Shown: piece after piece, positions 42,629 to 51,279 of the stretch | How positions within the stretch are numbered: position 1 is the first letter of the stretch | How the letters are laid out: every line of letters starts with the position of its first letter | Source: Methanomassiliicoccales archaeon LGM-RCC1 | GTDB lineage: Archaea > Thermoplasmatota > Thermoplasmata > Methanomassiliicoccales > Methanomethylophilaceae | Reading direction: 5' to 3' | Length of the DNA stretch: 64,000 nucleotides | Assembly: GCA_030168575.1 (NCBI GenBank) | Contig: CP115555.1 | Span: forward strand, 1,426,001 to 1,490,000 | Program-made: the position numbers and the translations under genes | Notes under the pieces: generated by a model | Seen by the model: the letters and a program-made list of their open reading frames with translations, nothing else | What the model was told of the DNA's origin: nothing | The model's database searches: none

Positions 42629-44377
42629 TCATCTTTCGCGGCGCCTCGGTTTTCCGAATGAACCTCTCCTTCCGCCGGCAGACTGCCTCTTGGGGCGCCT
42701 CTCGTAACCATCCTCGGCGAAGATGGACTCGAATACGTCCTCCTGGCCCTTGGAAACGTAATGGTCGCGGACGTATTCTTTGACGTCCTCTTCTCCGCAG
42801 ACCTTTTTGAGCCATTTGACGGAAGGCGCCTCAGGATCACCCTCCATCTCGAAGTACAGCTTGGCTGCCTCCATATCGGCTCCGACGTCGTGGAGGGCGT
42901 AGATCATCCTCTTGGAGTGGTAGAACTCGTCTGATGACCTCTTGATGAGCGCATCTTTACAGAATTCCATGTCTTTGTCATAATGGTCCTTCAGCCAATC
43001 GATCTCCTTTCCGACGCTCTGCTTCCCGAGGTTCTTGCCTACCTCCAATATGCGGTCGCGGTCCGCTCCGCAGTACTGATCGAGGTAATACATGTCATCT
43101 AGTCCGGCCTGGTAGACTATCATCAGGTTGTCCAGGTCATTGTCCTTGAGATAGATGCCTGCCAGGCACTTCCTGACATCGTTCCTGAACATCTTGGCAG
43201 ACAGCTCGTCGATCGCCTCCTGAGAACCCGCTCTGGCGGCATTCATCATCACGGACATCGACTCCTCCTTCTTCATCTCCAGGTTCTTGGCCTTGAGGAA
43301 CATTCCGAAGGGTGTGTCCTGAATCTTGAACTCCCCCTGTCTGGACACTATGAGGTCCCTGTACTGGGGATACTTGGCGCGGAGCCACTCTACATTGGTC
43401 CCCTCTGCCTTGGCGGCGAGATATTCGCTGAAGAACGCAGCCTCAGGGACCTTTTTGGAGTTCTCCTTGAGCTCCTGAACAGCTCTGGCGTCACCGTTCA
43501 TGGCACGTGTGAACATCACGTATACAGACTGTTTGAGCTTCACCGACTCATCGATCCTGATCAGATGCTTCTCGGCGATCTCGGAGTCCTTCTTCCTCTT
43601 GAGTATCTCCAATCCCTTGACGACCTTCTTGTCGTCGTCCGGATATCTGGACACGAACACGTCGATGATTGGATCATCGCCCTCGACCTCCTCGAGGCAT
43701 ATCCTGCGGTAGATGGCATGGGTGCTGCCCTTGGCATACTCGTTGTCGAAGAACGTGCGGTCGTAGTCCTTGTTGCGCTTGATGCAAAGGTAATCGAACT
43801 CGGTCAGGGCATCCTCGGAACAGTTAGGCCCTATCTCGGTTCTGATGGTTGCGAAATTGGCCTTTCCTTTCTCCTTCAGGATGCGGTCCGCGTTGTTCTC
43901 GCATCCCTCACTCATCATGACCGATCCGTGGAGGAACATGATCATGGCCAGGTTGTCGTTGCCGTTGACCTGGCAGTCTATACCTCTGTACAGAAGTCTG
44001 GATGCATCCTGGGGAAGCAGCAGCTTCCTGGGCTCATCCTGGCGTACCTCTTCTTCGGGCTTCCTTTCGAAACGGCTCTCGCCCTTCCTTTCGTTGAAGG
44101 GTTTGGAGTCGCGCCTTGGCCTGCCTCTCTCCCCGCCCCTTGATGATCTGGAATCCTTCCTGTCCCTTCCACCGGACCTCTTGAAATCCTTCCTGTCGCC
44201 GGTTCTGCGAGGTTTGGAATCCCCGTCATCTTTCCTGCGGGGCTTGAATCCTCTCTTGTCCGAGCTCTTGAAAGGCCTGTCACCGCCCCTATTCTGGGAT
44301 TTGCCGTCCCCACTGCGCGGACCTCTGCGTCCACGAGGCCTGTCTCCGTCCTTGCGGTCGCCTTTCTCGTAAGCCAT
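42629..44377 (-). CDS. RGG-rich protein with helical-repeat core, unknown function
   Basis: 582 residues. The first 120 are a disordered, extremely basic Arg/Gly/Lys/Asp region (GDRKDG, RGRRGP, SSRGGERGRPRR); residues about 125-555 are helical and read like Sel1/TPR-type repeats with many DxxxA and MM-rich helices; the last 25 are again Arg/Gly-rich (RRPKRQ, GGRRGS, GKPRRRER). No catalytic motif seen. The termini suggest nucleic-acid, probably RNA, binding or condensate formation around a scaffold core. Four bases downstream of a small coupled gene. Confidence 0.65.
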   Translation of the reverse strand: MAYEKGDRKDGDRPRGRRGPRSGDGKSQNRGGDRPFKSSDKRGFKPRRKDDGDSKPRRTGDRKDFKRSGGRDRKDSRSSRGGERGRPRRDSKPFNERKGESRFERKPEEEVRQDEPRKLLLPQDASRLLYRGIDCQVNGNDNLAMIMFLHGSVMMSEGCENNADRILKEKGKANFATIRTEIGPNCSEDALTEFDYLCIKRNKDYDRTFFDNEYAKGSTHAIYRRICLEEVEGDDPIIDVFVSRYPDDDKKVVKGLEILKRKKDSEIAEKHLIRIDESVKLKQSVYVMFTRAMNGDARAVQELKENSKKVPEAAFFSEYLAAKAEGTNVEWLRAKYPQYRDLIVSRQGEFKIQDTPFGMFLKAKNLEMKKEESMSVMMNAARAGSQEAIDELSAKMFRNDVRKCLAGIYLKDNDLDNLMIVYQAGLDDMYYLDQYCGADRDRILEVGKNLGKQSVGKEIDWLKDHYDKDMEFCKDALIKRSSDEFYHSKRMIYALHDVGADMEAAKLYFEMEGDPEAPSVKWLKKVCGEEDVKEYVRDHYVSKGQEDVFESIFAEDGYERRPKRQSAGGRRGSFGKPRRRER

Positions 44378-44381
44378 GTGA

Positions 44382-44672
44382 TCATCTCAGCTCGTCGATC
44401 ATCTTCGACCATTCGGTGAGCTTCTTGAGCGGAGGTATCTCCGTGAAATCTGAAGATAAAAGGACTTTGTCGCAATACATTGCGATGTGAACGAACTCGT
44501 CCTTCGTCGCCTCATCGATCTTTCCGGCCTCGTAAGCACGGACCACGTAGGGATCCAAGGGGCCTACGAGCCTCTCCTCGCCGAGCATCTTCTTGAGCAA
44601 CTGCTCGAGTTTGGACCTGATCTGTGAAGCCGTGCAGACCGCTTTAGGACTGTTGAAGGGGATGTCGCTCAT
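44382..44672 (-). CDS. Small helical protein coupled to the RGG-rich protein
   Basis: 96 residues from the ATG at 44670-44672; an in-frame ATG at 44750 would read across the TATA box and is rejected. Entirely helical, acidic-basic mixed, one Cys near the start (VCTASQ). No family recognised. Ends four bases before the RGG-rich protein starts, so the two likely act together. Confidence 0.6.
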   Translation of the reverse strand: MSDIPFNSPKAVCTASQIRSKLEQLLKKMLGEERLVGPLDPYVVRAYEAGKIDEATKDEFVHIAMYCDKVLLSSDFTEIPPLKKLTEWSKMIDELR

Positions 44673-44750
44673 GATTATGCGATTGCTGTCCACTATAAAT
44701 AGGGATGCGTGGACGCAGTCTTTATACGGCCGTATATCCTCTAGTGACAC
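44673..44750. promoter_or_regulatory. Divergent promoter region
   Basis: 78 bases. Leftward: minus-strand CTATTTATAGTG (about 44690-44702) some 20-30 bases before 44672. Rightward: TTTATACGGCCGTATA (44721-44736), which is also palindromic, about 20-30 bases before 44751. Both have leaderless spacing. Confidence 0.5.
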
Positions 44751-45242
44751 ATGGGATTTTTCACCAGGAAGAAGGAAGAGGTCGAACTGCCCCAGGGTGG
44801 CAGCGAACTGTACACCGATAGGAGGTTCAACACGTATTGGCTATTGGGCCTGAGCCCCTTCGAGGACTTCACCCTGGATGAACTCCATGCAGCGATGGAT
44901 GTGGAGCTCAAAAAGCTCAACCGCGTGCTGAAGACACAACCTGTCGAGATGGTCCGTGTGAAAACACAGCAGAAGGTCGACAAACTGCTGGACATCTATG
45001 ACAAGAAGGATATCCTGGAGCATGAGAGGGACGATGCCATCCTCATGTTCAACGAAGACATGCTGAGATACAACAACAAGCTCAGCACCGACATCAACGA
45101 GATCAACTCGGCCATCACCAGATCCGGTTGGAGAGGCGACGGACTGAATCCTCTCAACGTCGAGGGCTTCCCCCAATGCAAGAATTGCGGTTACATCAAC
45201 CGCAGGACCAAGAAGTGCATCCACTGCGACAAGAGGCTGTGA
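44751..45242 (+). CDS. Helical protein with C-terminal zinc ribbon
   Basis: 163 residues: an N-terminal region with YWLLGLSPFEDFTLDELHAAM (about 30-50), a long helical stretch (50-125) and a zinc ribbon CKNCGYINRRTKKCIHC (about 143-159). The first part faintly resembles a J-domain without its HPD motif. No family named. Convergent with the TPR gene, whose stop abuts its own. Confidence 0.6.
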   Translation: MGFFTRKKEEVELPQGGSELYTDRRFNTYWLLGLSPFEDFTLDELHAAMDVELKKLNRVLKTQPVEMVRVKTQQKVDKLLDIYDKKDILEHERDDAILMFNEDMLRYNNKLSTDINEINSAITRSGWRGDGLNPLNVEGFPQCKNCGYINRRTKKCIHCDKRL

Positions 45243-45872
45243 TCAGCGCCTCAGGAATCCGAACCTCTGCTTCTTCACGTTCCCGTTCTTGTCGAACTTC
45301 TCACGCATCAGACGGTCGTAGTTGGATTTGGCCTTGAAGTCTCCGGGCTTCAGATCCATGAGGATCTCGAGTTCCTGCTTGGCCTTCTCGTAATCCTTGA
45401 GGTCATTGAGGAGAAGGGCCGCATAATTCTGGTGGTACTCGTACCTGTTGGGCTCCAATTCGATGGCCTTCTCATAGTACTCGCCGGCCTTTTTGAAGTC
45501 CACCATCTGGTTCCTGAGGAATCTGGCGTAGTAATTGTACATCTCCGCCGAGGGGTCAAGCTCTATGAGCTTCTGGAAGAGCTCATCCACCTGCTTGTTG
45601 TTCTTCTTGTCCTCAGAGAGAATGGTAGCCTTGGCCTTGATGGCATCGATATAGCCGGGATCGATATCCAGGATGACATCCAACTGCATCATCCCGTAGT
45701 CCATGTCCTTGAGTCCGTGGATGATGTGCTGGGCCAGCTGGAGCCTTACCTTGCAGTTGTGGGGATCGGTCTTGAGATAATCCTCCAAGGTGTTCACTGC
45801 CCCCTGGTAGTTGCCACTCTCATACTGCCTCTTCGCCTTGCTACAGGCGTCGTACTCCAAATCCTTGGACAT
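45243..45872 (-). CDS. TPR-repeat protein
   Basis: 209 residues built of about five tetratricopeptide repeats (for example YESGNYQGAVNTLEDYLKTDP at about 16-36 and KAGEYYEKAIELEPNRYEYH at about 128-147). TPR proteins act as protein-binding scaffolds. Partner unknown. Stand-alone gene, abutting the convergent zinc-ribbon gene with no terminator between. Confidence 0.82.
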   Translation of the reverse strand: MSKDLEYDACSKAKRQYESGNYQGAVNTLEDYLKTDPHNCKVRLQLAQHIIHGLKDMDYGMMQLDVILDIDPGYIDAIKAKATILSEDKKNNKQVDELFQKLIELDPSAEMYNYYARFLRNQMVDFKKAGEYYEKAIELEPNRYEYHQNYAALLLNDLKDYEKAKQELEILMDLKPGDFKAKSNYDRLMREKFDKNGNVKKQRFGFLRR

Positions 45873-45930
45873 CGAGCGTGAATGACGATATGGATAAAAC
45901 TATTATTGCAACGTTCTTTCCGGTGTTAAC

Positions 45931-46344
45931 ATGGGAATAGCCGCCAAATTCGGAGCAGGAATCCTGATGACGCTCTTCTACGTCATCGCGGTGCCTTACA
46001 TCACAGATACCTACATCACACCTTACATTGTAGAGGCCGTGGGGGACAACACCTTCCTGTTCTTCGGTTCCCAGACCCTGATCCAATTTCTCATCATCCT
46101 AGTGATGCTGATCTTCATGTTCCTCCTCGGAGGAGGCGCCATCCTGAGATGGTGCGGAATCTTCGGAGTGCTCGGAATGGTCGTCGCCTATTATCTGATG
46201 GGCAACATCGAGGGCGCAATCATCCCGTTGATCTCGGTTACCGTGGCATTCATTGTGACCATTCCCCTCAGAGCGAGGAAGAAGGCCAAGAAAGATGTCA
46301 AGGAATTCAAGAAGAAGATCAAGGAGAAGAGGAAGAAGAAGTGA
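45931..46344 (+). CDS. Membrane protein with Lys-rich tail, unknown function
   Basis: 137 residues: four hydrophobic helices (about 5-25, 45-68, 72-90, 95-112) and a strongly basic C-terminal tail of about 25 residues (RARKKAKKDVKEFKKKIKEK). The tail would face the cytosol and could touch membrane or nucleic acid. No family recognised. Overlaps the convergent MarR gene by 26 bases. Confidence 0.62.
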   Translation: MGIAAKFGAGILMTLFYVIAVPYITDTYITPYIVEAVGDNTFLFFGSQTLIQFLIILVMLIFMFLLGGGAILRWCGIFGVLGMVVAYYLMGNIEGAIIPLISVTVAFIVTIPLRARKKAKKDVKEFKKKIKEKRKKK

Positions 46345-46924
46345 TTGTTTCAGTCACTAAGGACTTGGACTTCTTCCTTGTGTCGATGCGCAGCGGCACC
46401 ATCTCATAATCTGCATCTGCCGGTATGACGTGCAGATGGGTGTAGAAGGGATCCTCGTACTTGGAGTTCATGTAGCCCTCGAAGTCAACGTTCATGTTGT
46501 CGAGGACATGCAGGAGGGTGTTCCTCATCTGGACAATCTCATCCTGCGGAATGTCGCGGAAATAGCTGTTGTTGAGCTCGACGATGCCATCCATGACCTT
46601 CTTTGCAAGAGCATGGCCCTCTTCGGTGAGGTAAATGCTGTACTTCTTGCTACTCTCGGATTTCCTATCGTCGTACACGAGATTCTTCTCCCTGAGCACT
46701 TTGATGACACGGTTAGTGTTAGCTGTGTCAAGATCCAAGAAACGGGAGAGGCTAACCAGGGTCTGGCCGTCCTTTATCTCCAATGCTATCAGATAGACCG
46801 CATGAGCGCTGGTCAACCCATGGTCCTCGACCAAGGCAGACATGTTCTTACGCATCACGAGACTCATCCTGTCAAAGAAAGCGGGCAGGAATGAATTCCA
46901 ATAGACATCTTCGCCGTCAGACAT
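46319..46924 (-). CDS. MarR-family transcriptional regulator
   Basis: 201 residues. Winged helix with QTLVSLSRFLDLDTANTNRVIKVLREKNLVYDD (about 55-87) and a wing SSKKYSIYLTEEGHALAKKV (about 95), typical MarR. An extra C-terminal extension of about 40 residues may form a ligand or dimer lobe. Minus-strand TATA CATATAAATCC at about 46948-46958 gives leaderless spacing. A 14-base palindrome lies further upstream (46989-47002). Confidence 0.82.
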   Translation of the reverse strand: MSDGEDVYWNSFLPAFFDRMSLVMRKNMSALVEDHGLTSAHAVYLIALEIKDGQTLVSLSRFLDLDTANTNRVIKVLREKNLVYDDRKSESSKKYSIYLTEEGHALAKKVMDGIVELNNSYFRDIPQDEIVQMRNTLLHVLDNMNVDFEGYMNSKYEDPFYTHLHVIPADADYEMVPLRIDTRKKSKSLVTETITSSSSSP

Positions 46925-46988
46925 TCAGATACGATGATTTACTGGTTGGATTTATATGTAATCAATTTGTGCTCGTTAGTAAATCGTT

Positions 46989-47002
46989 GTTAAAAATTTA
47001 AC
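46989..47002. promoter_or_regulatory. Palindrome between MarR and chelatase-like genes
   Basis: GTTAAA-AA-TTTAAC, a 6-bp-arm palindrome in the A/T-rich gap between the MarR-type gene and the rightward AAA operon. Candidate MarR operator; could equally be core-promoter A/T sequence. Confidence 0.35.
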
Positions 47003-47133
47003 ACCGACAAAGTCGATATTTATTTGAGCTAAGTTTTAGCGTTCAATATTGTTTTTTAGCTGCTTTACGATACATTCTTTAGGAAAATGGCCCACGACGG
47101 AGCGTGTAGGTCATCATCTGGAAGTTGAGAATC

Positions 47134-48171
47134 ATGTCGGACGGAGATGTCAGTCTTCAGTTCCCATTCGTCAGGATCGTGGGACAGGAGGAGATGAAGC
47201 GCGCCCTGTTGTTGAACATCATCGACCCGGGGATTGGAGGAGTTCTTCTCAGAGGAGAGAAGGGGACCGCCAAATCCACAACCGTCCGTTCATTGGAACA
47301 GATCCTGCCTAAGGTCAGCTGCATCAGCGGCTGCCAATTCCACTGCAATCCGGATAAGGTCAGGGACCTCTGCGAGGACTGTAAGAAGAAAGTGGCAGAG
47401 GGCGGATTTGAAACGACTATGCGCAGCATGAGGGTCGTGGAGCTTCCACTCAACGCCACGGAGGACCGTATCTCCGGAAGCCTGGACATCGAGCACATAC
47501 TGAGAACGGGGGAGAGGAAATACGAGGGAGGTGTGCTGGCCCAGGCCAACGGTAACCTCCTGTACGTCGATGAGGTCAACCTTCTCGACGACCACATAGT
47601 CGATCTGCTCCTGGACTCCGCTGCGATGGGCAGGAACTTCGTAGAGAGGGAGGGCATCTCATACTCGCATCCTGCGAGGTTCGTTCTCATTGGTTCGATG
47701 AATCCAGAGGAAGGAACGCTCCGTCCCCAGCTTATGGACCGTTTCGGAATGTGCGTGGAGATCTCCACAGAATCCGATCCTAACATCAAGATCGAGGTTA
47801 TCAAGAGGAGACTAGCCTTCGATGCAGATCCTGCAGGATTCATGGCAGAATGCCAAAAGGAGACCGATGATCTCAGGGAGAGGATCGCCAAGGCCAAAGC
47901 GCTTGTCAACAAGGTAAAGGTCACTGACAAGGTATTGCTGGCGATAGCCATGGTCTCCGTCCACTATAAGATGGAAGGGCACCGCGCGGACATAGCGATG
48001 ATCCGTGCCGCCAAAGCAAATGCCGCATTGGAAGGCAGAGAGGAGATCACCTTCAAGGACATCTCTACAACTGCCCCGCTGATCCTGAGGCACCGTATCA
48101 AATCTGGACCGTTCGAAGAGGCTTCGTTCCGTCAGAGCGAGCTCGATAATGTCCTCAGGGGGTATATCTGA
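47134..48171 (+). CDS. AAA+ ATPase, magnesium-chelatase subunit I (ChlI/BchI)-like
   Basis: 345 residues from the ATG at 47134 (a TTG at 47125 is in frame). IVGQEEMKRALLL opening, Walker A RGEKGTAKSTT (about 36-46), a Cys cluster CISGCQFHCNPDKVRDLCEDC typical of ChlI, Walker B LLYVDEVNLL (about 142) and sensor IGSMNPEEGTLRP. In methanogens without chlorophyll such proteins are thought to serve cobalt or nickel insertion into tetrapyrroles, a role consistent with corrinoid and F430 need. The next gene is its VWA partner. Confidence 0.88.
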   Translation: MSDGDVSLQFPFVRIVGQEEMKRALLLNIIDPGIGGVLLRGEKGTAKSTTVRSLEQILPKVSCISGCQFHCNPDKVRDLCEDCKKKVAEGGFETTMRSMRVVELPLNATEDRISGSLDIEHILRTGERKYEGGVLAQANGNLLYVDEVNLLDDHIVDLLLDSAAMGRNFVEREGISYSHPARFVLIGSMNPEEGTLRPQLMDRFGMCVEISTESDPNIKIEVIKRRLAFDADPAGFMAECQKETDDLRERIAKAKALVNKVKVTDKVLLAIAMVSVHYKMEGHRADIAMIRAAKANAALEGREEITFKDISTTAPLILRHRIKSGPFEEASFRQSELDNVLRGYI

Positions 48172-50000
48172 TACTCAAACCCGAACAGTTCGTGGGGATG
48201 GAAGATGCTGTCCGCTCCATGACCTGTTTGCTGGTCGATCCGCACCTGCACGGTGTGCTGATCAAAGGTCCGGCGGGTTCAGGCAAATCCGCCATCATCC
48301 ATTCTTTCTCCGCCGCCCTTACTGGGAAGAGGGCGAAGGTCATCCCGCAGAACATCACCGACGAACAGCTGTTCGGCACCATAGATCTGGAAGAAGTGCT
48401 GTCCACCGGAAACATGGCCTTCGAGCCCGGGATACTCGGTGGCGATGATCCGATCATTCTGGTCGATGATATCAACCTCCTTCCGAAGAACACCTCCCTG
48501 ACCCTGATGGACTCCGTTCACAGAGGTAGCGTGCATGTTGAGCGTGAGGGAGTGTCGATGACCTATCCGTGTTCTGTTAGCGTCGTGGCCACTGTCAACG
48601 ACCGCGAGCAACCGCTGTCTTCAGCCGTGATGGATCTTTTCGACATATGCGTTGTACTGCCCCGTGATTCCAACAGGACCGAACGTGTCGAGATCATGCA
48701 GGCGGTTCTCTCCGAGGGAGGCTTCGAAGACATTCAGGATAAAGATCTGGTGGCCAAGATAGAAAAAGGAAGGTCCCTCATCGATTCAGTGTTCGTTCCC
48801 GACATGGTACTGAAGGCCATAGTCGATGCCGGGAAGAAGTACGGTCTGCACGGAGTACGCGGAGAGCTTTCAGCTACCAGGGTTTGCAAGGCCTCAGCGG
48901 CATTGGACGGTCGCACCATGGTAAACGAGGATGATCTTGCTTTCGCACTGAAGGTCTGCATCCCGCATCGCCGTACACGCCACTCGATAGTCACCAAGGA
49001 GCCCGAGGACCATGTCATGCTCTTCAACACACATGAGGAAAAGGAGCAGGAGCGGGAGGTCGAAGCACAAGTGATCAGTCTAAAGGAGGCCATGGAGGCC
49101 GATGTTGACCTGGAGTATGACCAGAACGCGGACGATAAAAGGCCGGATGATGAAGAGGACGAGTTCCTGATTCTTGACATGGAGAAGGTATTCGAAACAA
49201 TCGACCTGCTGGATGACAGCCGCCGTAAGAGGAGCAACGTTGACACACAGCTCATGAGGAGGTACATCAAGGACGTCGGTGAGGACGGACGCTACGTTTC
49301 CTCCAAACCGGCAGACGATGACCTGACGGATCTGGCCATTGATGCCACCGTACGTTACGCTGCACCGTATCAGAAACGCCGCAGGGAGAACTCTGGTAAG
49401 GATGGTGTGATAATCCTCCCGTCAGATCTCAGGCAGAAGATAAGGGAGAAGCGCACCTCTTGCCTGTACTTCTTCATGGTGGACAACAGCGGTTCGCTGG
49501 TCCTAAGGTCGAGAATGAGGGCAGTGAAGGCCGCCATACTGTCGATGCTCGGAGACCACTACACGCGCAGGGACAGCGTAGCGATAATGACGTTCAATCA
49601 GGATTTCATAGGAATGCTCCAACCGCCCACCCGTTCCGTAGGAGGGATTCAGAAAATCATCGAGGACATCCCTGTGGGGATGAAGACCCCTCTCAGCGAG
49701 GCCTTGTCATTCATGCACACGTATGTCGGTCAGTATCTCAGGAAGCACCCCGGAGACATGGCCTTCGTCGTCCTCATGACGGATGCTGGAGCGAACGTCG
49801 CCATGACTCCCGGCAACGATCCGTTGGAAGAGAGTCTTCAGATAGCATCCCATCTCAGGCTGGAGAGGATGGAGTGCGTAGTTGTGGACATCAAAGTGTC
49901 CTCCGTGATCAACGAGAAGGCCAAGGGGCTGGCGCGGGCATTGGACGCTCCCTACTACAAGATCGAGGACCTGAGGTCCTCAAACGACATCCTCAACTGA
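48168..50000 (+). CDS. AAA+ / VWA-domain chelatase subunit D-like protein
   Basis: 610 residues if begun at the CTG at 48168-48170, which overlaps the previous stop (CTGA), has GGGGGT five bases upstream, and restores the conserved ILKPEQFVGMEDA; the first ordinary start (GTG 48192) cuts into that motif. AAA domain: KGPAGSGKSA (about 28-37), Walker B ILVDDINLL. Acidic linker (about 300-350, with DKRPDDEEDEF). VWA domain with MIDAS VDNSGS (about 435), TPLSEAL and MTDAGAN. Together with ChlI-like it forms a metal-chelatase motor. Confidence 0.85.
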   Translation: MILKPEQFVGMEDAVRSMTCLLVDPHLHGVLIKGPAGSGKSAIIHSFSAALTGKRAKVIPQNITDEQLFGTIDLEEVLSTGNMAFEPGILGGDDPIILVDDINLLPKNTSLTLMDSVHRGSVHVEREGVSMTYPCSVSVVATVNDREQPLSSAVMDLFDICVVLPRDSNRTERVEIMQAVLSEGGFEDIQDKDLVAKIEKGRSLIDSVFVPDMVLKAIVDAGKKYGLHGVRGELSATRVCKASAALDGRTMVNEDDLAFALKVCIPHRRTRHSIVTKEPEDHVMLFNTHEEKEQEREVEAQVISLKEAMEADVDLEYDQNADDKRPDDEEDEFLILDMEKVFETIDLLDDSRRKRSNVDTQLMRRYIKDVGEDGRYVSSKPADDDLTDLAIDATVRYAAPYQKRRRENSGKDGVIILPSDLRQKIREKRTSCLYFFMVDNSGSLVLRSRMRAVKAAILSMLGDHYTRRDSVAIMTFNQDFIGMLQPPTRSVGGIQKIIEDIPVGMKTPLSEALSFMHTYVGQYLRKHPGDMAFVVLMTDAGANVAMTPGNDPLEESLQIASHLRLERMECVVVDIKVSSVINEKAKGLARALDAPYYKIEDLRSSNDILN

Positions 50001-50028
50001 CTTTCCTTCTCTCTTTGTCGAACATCCT

Positions 50029-50038
50029 ACTTATTAAC
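50029..50038 (+). promoter_or_regulatory. TATA box of hmgA
   Basis: ACTTATTAAC about 25-30 bases before the ATG at 50061, with no clear ribosome site; leaderless geometry. Confidence 0.5.
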
Positions 50039-50060
50039 GGATAACAGCATCCCCCGAGCG

Positions 50061-51215
50061 ATGACTGATACCACTGGTCTGAAAAACCGCGGGAAAACCA
50101 AAGCGGATACAGAAGATCGCCGCAAAGCTGCCGAAGAGTTCACCGGCACGAAGCTAGACAGCATCTCCAGATACGGATTCGAGCCCGAACTGGCCTCGAA
50201 GAACATCGAGAACATGATCGGCACAGTGCAGATCCCCTTGGGATATGCGGGACCGGTCGCCATTCACGGAGAGTATGCTGACGGCGAGTACCTGATCCCT
50301 CTCGCAACCACCGAAGGAGCATTGGTAGCATCCATTTCCAGAGGAATGTCCGTCATCAATCAGTCGGGAGGAATCAGGACAGCTGTGCTGGCCGACGCCA
50401 TGACCCGCGCTCCCGTCCTAAAGGTCAACGGAATAAAGCATTCCAAAGAGGTGATCGCCTGGATCGACTCCCACAAGAAGGAGATCGATGAGGCGGTGGA
50501 AGGAACCACAAGCCATGGGAAACTGATCGATATCGAGCCTTTCCCCAATGGCAACAGCCTATACCTCAGATTCTCATTCAGCACTGGAGATGCCATGGGA
50601 ATGAACATGGCCACTCTGGCATCGGAAGCCGTATGCAGGCTCATCGAAAAGGAGACCGGAGCGACGATGGTATCGGTTTCAGGCAACATGTGCTCAGACA
50701 AGAAGCCTGCAGCGATCAATATGATCTCTGGAAGGGGCAAGACCGTCCTCGCTGAGGCCACCATCCCCCGCGATATCGTGGAGAGCAAGCTGCATGCGTC
50801 ACCAGAGAGCATCGTCGATACCAACATCAGGAAGAACCTGGTCGGCAGCAGCATGTCGGGTACGCTGGGAGCAAATGCCCATGCGGCCAACATGGTGGCT
50901 GCATTGTACATCGCCACGGGCCAGGATCCTGCACAGGTCGTCGGAGGAAGCATGACCATCACCACCTGTGAGGCCAATGATGACGGACTCTACATCTGCG
51001 TCCGTATGCCCACAGTTGAAGTGGGGACCGTCGGGGGAGGAACATCTCTGCCCTGCCAATCGGAGGCCCTGAAGATGATCGATTGCCAAGGTTCCGGCAA
51101 GGCCAAGAAGCTGGCAGAGATCGTTGCATCCACAGTTCTGGCCGGAGAACTCTCCACGCTCGCAGCTCAGGCCGCAGGTCAGCTAGGTCAGGCCCACAAG
51201 GCATTGGGAAGGTGA
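50061..51215 (+). CDS. hmgA: Hydroxymethylglutaryl-CoA reductase
   Basis: 384 residues, class I NADPH-type. Motifs: NMIGTVQIPLGYAGP, LATTEGALVASISRG (catalytic Glu), GDAMGMNM, GTLGANAHAANMV and GTVGGGT. Makes mevalonate from HMG-CoA for archaeal isoprenoid ether lipids. Single gene with its own promoter. Confidence 0.94.
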   Translation: MTDTTGLKNRGKTKADTEDRRKAAEEFTGTKLDSISRYGFEPELASKNIENMIGTVQIPLGYAGPVAIHGEYADGEYLIPLATTEGALVASISRGMSVINQSGGIRTAVLADAMTRAPVLKVNGIKHSKEVIAWIDSHKKEIDEAVEGTTSHGKLIDIEPFPNGNSLYLRFSFSTGDAMGMNMATLASEAVCRLIEKETGATMVSVSGNMCSDKKPAAINMISGRGKTVLAEATIPRDIVESKLHASPESIVDTNIRKNLVGSSMSGTLGANAHAANMVAALYIATGQDPAQVVGGSMTITTCEANDDGLYICVRMPTVEVGTVGGGTSLPCQSEALKMIDCQGSGKAKKLAEIVASTVLAGELSTLAAQAAGQLGQAHKALGR

Positions 51216-51247
51216 ATTCCTCCTGAACCGCTGGTCGCACACGCGAC

Positions 51248-51257
51248 ATTATTTATT
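51248..51257 (+). promoter_or_regulatory. TATA box of pheT
   Basis: ATTATTTATT about 25-30 bases before the ATG at 51280; no Shine-Dalgarno sequence follows. Confidence 0.5.
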
Positions 51258-51279
51258 AGGGAGTGGGCATCGAGGTCTC

